Shown: positions 60,801 through 64,000 of the stretch, one piece after another
Numbering within the stretch: the first letter of the stretch is position 1
How the letters are laid out: each line of letters begins with the position of its first letter
Assembly (NCBI GenBank): GCA_030063045.1
Contig: JAQSEB010000199.1
Location: forward strand, 27,046 to 91,045
Source of the DNA: Pratylenchus scribneri
Taxonomy: Eukaryota; Nematoda; Chromadorea; Rhabditida; Pratylenchidae
Length of the DNA: 64,000 nucleotides
Direction of reading: 5' to 3'
Notes under the pieces: model-generated
Seen by the model: the letters and a program-made list of their open reading frames with translations, nothing else
Database searches by the model: none
Told to the model about the DNA's origin: nothing
Position numbers and translations under genes: made by a program

Positions 60801-61193
60801 TTGCCGCCGCCGCCAATATTTCTCACTTCAAATCCATGATATATGCCTGGGTTTTTCCCTTCCCATTCGGTCAAAAGAAGGCCAGTTTTCTTTTTTTTAA
60901 AATTAGATTAATCTTAAAATCCTCATCAATTATTACCTCATCCACTGCATTTGCGCCTCCATCTTGGTTACAAATTTGGGCTACTCGATTTTTCTCCGAA
61001 TTTGCCACAGCAAATTTTGCTTCAATTGAATCCCGAGTACGATTTGGATCCAAAAAGCTCAGAAAGCAGATCAAAAATCTTAGAAATGATAAATTTAAAA
61101 AAATGAATTAATCGAATTTAATTTATTATAATTTTTATTAAATATTGGCGAAATTTCTAACTTTCTATTTATACTAAAATAAAAATTTGTCAT
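57887..61193 (-). CDS. Secreted 441-residue protein of unknown family
   Basis: Nine exons, 61193-61162, 61078-60937, 60889-60765, 60495-60303, 59962-59735, 59392-59319, 59268-59122, 58780-58449 and 57939-57887, join in phase. The N-terminus (NRKFLICFLSFLDPNRTRDS) is signal-peptide-like, split by the first intron. Two similar halves may exist: GIYHGFEVRNIGGGGKEFKL with NKGNCLRILLFEDGTLFNTQ, and later QETLLNLSLATEHHQIIRF with LLIYFNNVPREECAIRIG. A very acidic loop (DGIDEEEEKID) follows, and the end is GAIFTIDGYEYACGRK. Beta-rich character and repeated FxxxxF/IRI strands would suit a lectin-like or jelly-roll extracellular domain, but I recognise no named family. The donor at 59735 is a choice between two nearby GTs. 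Confidence 0.6.
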
Positions 61194-61329
61194 TGGATAA
61201 TTCAAAAAAATTTGCCATTGGGGTGGCATTTATTTATAGTAAAATCCATATTCAAAAATGCATAAAAAAAGTTGGCATAATAATATTAAATTTAATTATT
61301 AATAATTTTATAAACTGTTTGGAACAAAA

Positions 61330-62124
61330 TTATGTTCCTCCTTCTTTTAATAAATTCTCCAAAAATGCGAACCCATCAGTGCATGTTGATTCGCCTCCTA
61401 CAGCAGATGGATCCTTTTGCTCATTTGGACAAAATTGGAATGCCATCATTTGCTTTTCCTCTCCTTCATTTGTTCCATTCATCCGCGGGCATTTGTCATC
61501 ATCAAAATGACTGCCAGTTTTGAAGAAAATGCGTTCAATCCGGAATTTACCCTCATTTTCCAACAATGGACATTCCCAAAATTGTTTCTTTTGCTTGGCA
61601 TTGGCAACATCATTTTCGGTGCAATCTTTTAATTTTAATATTTAATTATTTTGTATTATTGGGGTGAAATTAATCGTATTTATGCAATTTGTATCCCATT
61701 TTAGGATCACTGGGAAACACTGAATGGTTTTCCTTATGGCTCATCAGGATTAAGGTTTGGATCATTAGGGTTCATTCAGAGATAGTATATCATCTACAGT
61801 AACCCCCAATGAATTTAACCCTAATCCTGATGACTCAAATGAATAACCCTTCACATTTCTCCTTCTCAACAAAAAATACCGAATTAATTTCATTTGCGGT
61901 GAATCCACAAATAGATTCTTTTTTATTTATTTTTTTGTTTCCATAAAAATTTTATCAAAAATTGAACAAAATTTATTAGTAAATTACAATTAATTACCCA
62001 TGCAATGTTCAACACAATCGCCAGACATTGGACTATATTTTGTCGAATCCGCCAGAACAAAATAATGGCGAAATTGGTCAAAGAAAAGGAATAGAAAAAC
62101 AGGGAAAAATTTAATTTTTCTCAT
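61330..62124 (-). CDS. Small secreted cysteine-containing protein of unknown family
   Basis: Two exons, 62124-61998 and 61625-61330, join in phase to 140 residues. A signal peptide (FFPVFLFLFF...YFVLA) is followed by CVEHCMDCTENDVANAK, WECPLLENEGKFRIERIFFK, DDDKCPRMNG, FQFCPNEQK and STCTDGFAFLENLL. Eight cysteines are likely paired. The protein is acidic. The intron contains a small palindromic repeat. Neighbours on the same strand are also secreted. No family assigned. Confidence 0.65.
61737..61850. repeat. Small palindromic repeat, also present near 730-815
   Basis: GGCTCATCAGGATTAAGG and its rough inverse CCCTAATCCTGATGACTC form the arms of a hairpin. A related sequence (GTTCATCAGGTTTAGGATTA, then GGGTCATTCGGAGATAGG) lies in intron 3 of the Srt gene near 770-808, so this is a dispersed family. 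Confidence 0.5.
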
Positions 62125-62704
62125 TATAATTATGAGGACTAAAATTGTATAATATTTATTTGGAAATTATTAAATTAAATATTTTTGTTAATTTATGATT
62201 CGGCAATGGGCAAAAATAAGAATGATTCACAAATTTGGGTGTTTTTTTACTTAAATTTTCTGGTATAAATATGTAATGATAATGACTAAAATTAAATTAA
62301 TTTGATATAAATTTTTTTAAATTAATCAATAAAAATAATATAGAAATAATTGTTGGATTGGAAATTTAAATATTAATCAAAAATGGTAATTAACAACCCA
62401 TTATATGCAAAAATATTTTTTTATTCCATCATAAAACGGGTATTAAGAACCTAAAATAATCGACTATTGAATTTAATAGATAATTTGGCGTATTTTGGCT
62501 ACTAAAATAATAAAGATAATGTTTAATTTCTTAAATACATATTTTTAAATTGAAAAATTAATTTTTATTTCATAATGCATTTATTAAAGTATTATTATAT
62601 GTAAATGAATATTTAATAATTAAATTATCAAGAATATCGATAATTCATTCATTCATTTTCACCAGCGGGAATTCTCATTCTCACTCTCATTATCCTCCTC
62701 ATAC
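62125..62704. other. AT-rich spacer
   Basis: Between the small secreted gene and the C-type lectin. No exon was seen. Confidence 0.5.
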
Positions 62705-64000
62705 TCATACTAGAGTAAGAGGACGAACACAAATGTAATTGTTCTTCTCGGTACAATCCAAATCGACCAACGGCTGAAAGGAAATATGTCAAATAATAAA
62801 AATTTTTATCCAATTAAAAAAGAATAATTTATTAATTATTTTTTAAATATTGAAAATAATTTTAAAAAATTTTTCCTTACTTTCTCGGATATTGTCCAAT
62901 TTGTGTGCACTGCAATTCCCAAACATTTCTTCCTCCAATCATTTGGGGGCATCATTAATGGGTTCCTGACCTCCCATGGCAAAATATTCCATTGTATCTG
63001 GGCATTGTGCACAATTCGCTTATAATCCCACCTGCACAAAATTTCATTTATTTTTTAAAATTTTAAACTTGGATTTATCATATTGGAGGAATTCATATAA
63101 TCTCAATGTTTTTGAGCAATAATTTTTGAATATGATGTCCAATTTAAATGATTAATATGTCAATTTTTAAAGAGTACAAAATTGAGAATCTAATGATATA
63201 TTTATTAACAAAATAGAAACATATATAAAATCAAAAATTCAAATTATTGCTATCTAGATTTTTATTTTATCAATTATCGAGTTTATTTATTTAATTAATC
63301 AATTAATTACCAAGTTAATTAAGTGAGGAATTTTTTGCCCTAAATTGTGAATTGTATTAATTATAATTAATTTATTTGGAACCATATTCAGCAGAACTTA
63401 TTGTTCAAAATTAAAAAGGATCATTTGATTTTTGTTTTCCCATAAAATAACCCATTTATCTTCTCTCTCACTCACATCATCCATGTTTGTCCATTCACCC
63501 ATACTGCGCTCAAAATTTTATCAGTTGTTCGGAACAAATATCCTCCAATCCAATAGGCCTTAAAATTCTCAATTTTCTCTTCCTTGTAATTGTCCCATTT
63601 ATCGCGTTTTAATACTGTAATTTTATGAAAGAATTTTTTTAAATTTGTCCAGTTTTAAACTTATTCTAAGAGCCTCCAACATAGTGGGATTTTGAATAGC
63701 CGCCAATGCTGCCCTGGGGTGCGCTTTTTTGCATGCAGCCATGGCTGAGTAGAAGTCCAACTTTTCTTCCGGCCTTCTGAAGATCTTAAAAAAGTTTTTT
63801 GTAAAATTTAGAAAAATTTTTAATCTATTTTTAATGCCCAAAATTCAAATTTTATACGAAGAAATTAATTATCTCAATTTTAAGTACTAAATTGTCTATA
63901 TTAATTATTTAGATATCAGATTTTTTGAATATATCTATATTTTTAATTTTCATATAAACTTTACCCGAATGCAAAATTTCGAATAATCATTCATTCTTCG
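62705..64000 (-). CDS. C-type lectin-like domain protein, 5' end beyond the window
   Basis: Exons 64000(partial)-63965, 63784-63661, 63614-63476, 63031-62881 and 62773-62705 join in phase. The order fits a C-type lectin fold: KFCIR, then EEKLDFYSAMAACKKAHP with AALAAIQNPTMLEAL, AYWIGGYLFR with VWVNGQTWMMWDY, KKCLGIAVHTNW and DCTEKNNYICVRP at the C-terminal end. The WIG and final CTxxxxYIC motifs are standard. Canonical EPN/QPD and WND calcium-site motifs are not visible, so calcium-dependent sugar binding is doubtful. Nematode CTLD proteins are usually secreted; the signal peptide would lie beyond the right edge. Confidence 0.75.

Noticed and set aside
1..64000. CRISPR arrays, bacterial operons, Shine-Dalgarno sites, phage genes
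   Set aside because: Spliced eukaryotic genes fill the window, and the tandem arrays have no spacer structure.

Overview
This window looks like nuclear DNA from a nematode. It is very AT-rich, genes are dense, introns are short (often 40-60 nt), acceptors follow TTTCAG/TTTAG, and several start codons sit just after a trans-splice-like acceptor. Many products are nematode types: an Srt chemoreceptor, UDP-glucuronosyltransferases, a lipocalin-related protein, ShKT and C-type-lectin proteins, and small secreted cysteine-rich peptides. GC-AG introns recur in several genes, a habit reported as frequent in some tylenchine plant parasites. That makes Tylenchina plausible, but the species is not decided here. 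Exon models were assembled by reading frames across splice sites by hand; unless stated otherwise all phases agree.

Layout. 0-4 kb: a 7-exon Srt receptor whose fourth intron holds a hAT-like foldback element. 4-10 kb: tRNA-like repeats, a damaged UGT gene and a broken copy of its first exon. 10-16 kb: an orphan last exon of an SLC10 transporter and scattered SLC20 (PiT) exons, all on the minus strand, around a GC-rich tRNA-derived repeat. 16.8-22.5 kb: the front half of an SLC10 gene on the plus strand, with a complete Rab-like GTPase gene and a minisatellite-bearing TIR element inside its 5-kb intron. 23-39 kb: mostly secreted proteins (cysteine-rich, furin-site, ShKT, amidated-peptide types) around an intact UGT gene. 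39-44 kb: cofilin and a neuropeptide-type GPCR. 44.5-52.6 kb: a 17-exon secreted lipocalin-related protein and a secreted fatty-acid-amide-hydrolase-like amidase with a 27-bp minisatellite in an intron. 53.6-56.7 kb: three tandem secreted EF-hand paralogues. 57.4-64 kb: a GC-rich hairpin repeat, two secreted proteins of unknown family and a C-type lectin running off the right edge.

The genes do not form one pathway. The common theme is secretion and surface sensing: about fifteen loci encode a signal peptide or receptor. Mobile and repetitive DNA is abundant in introns and is linked to at least three damaged genes (UGT at 5-8 kb, SLC20, split SLC10).
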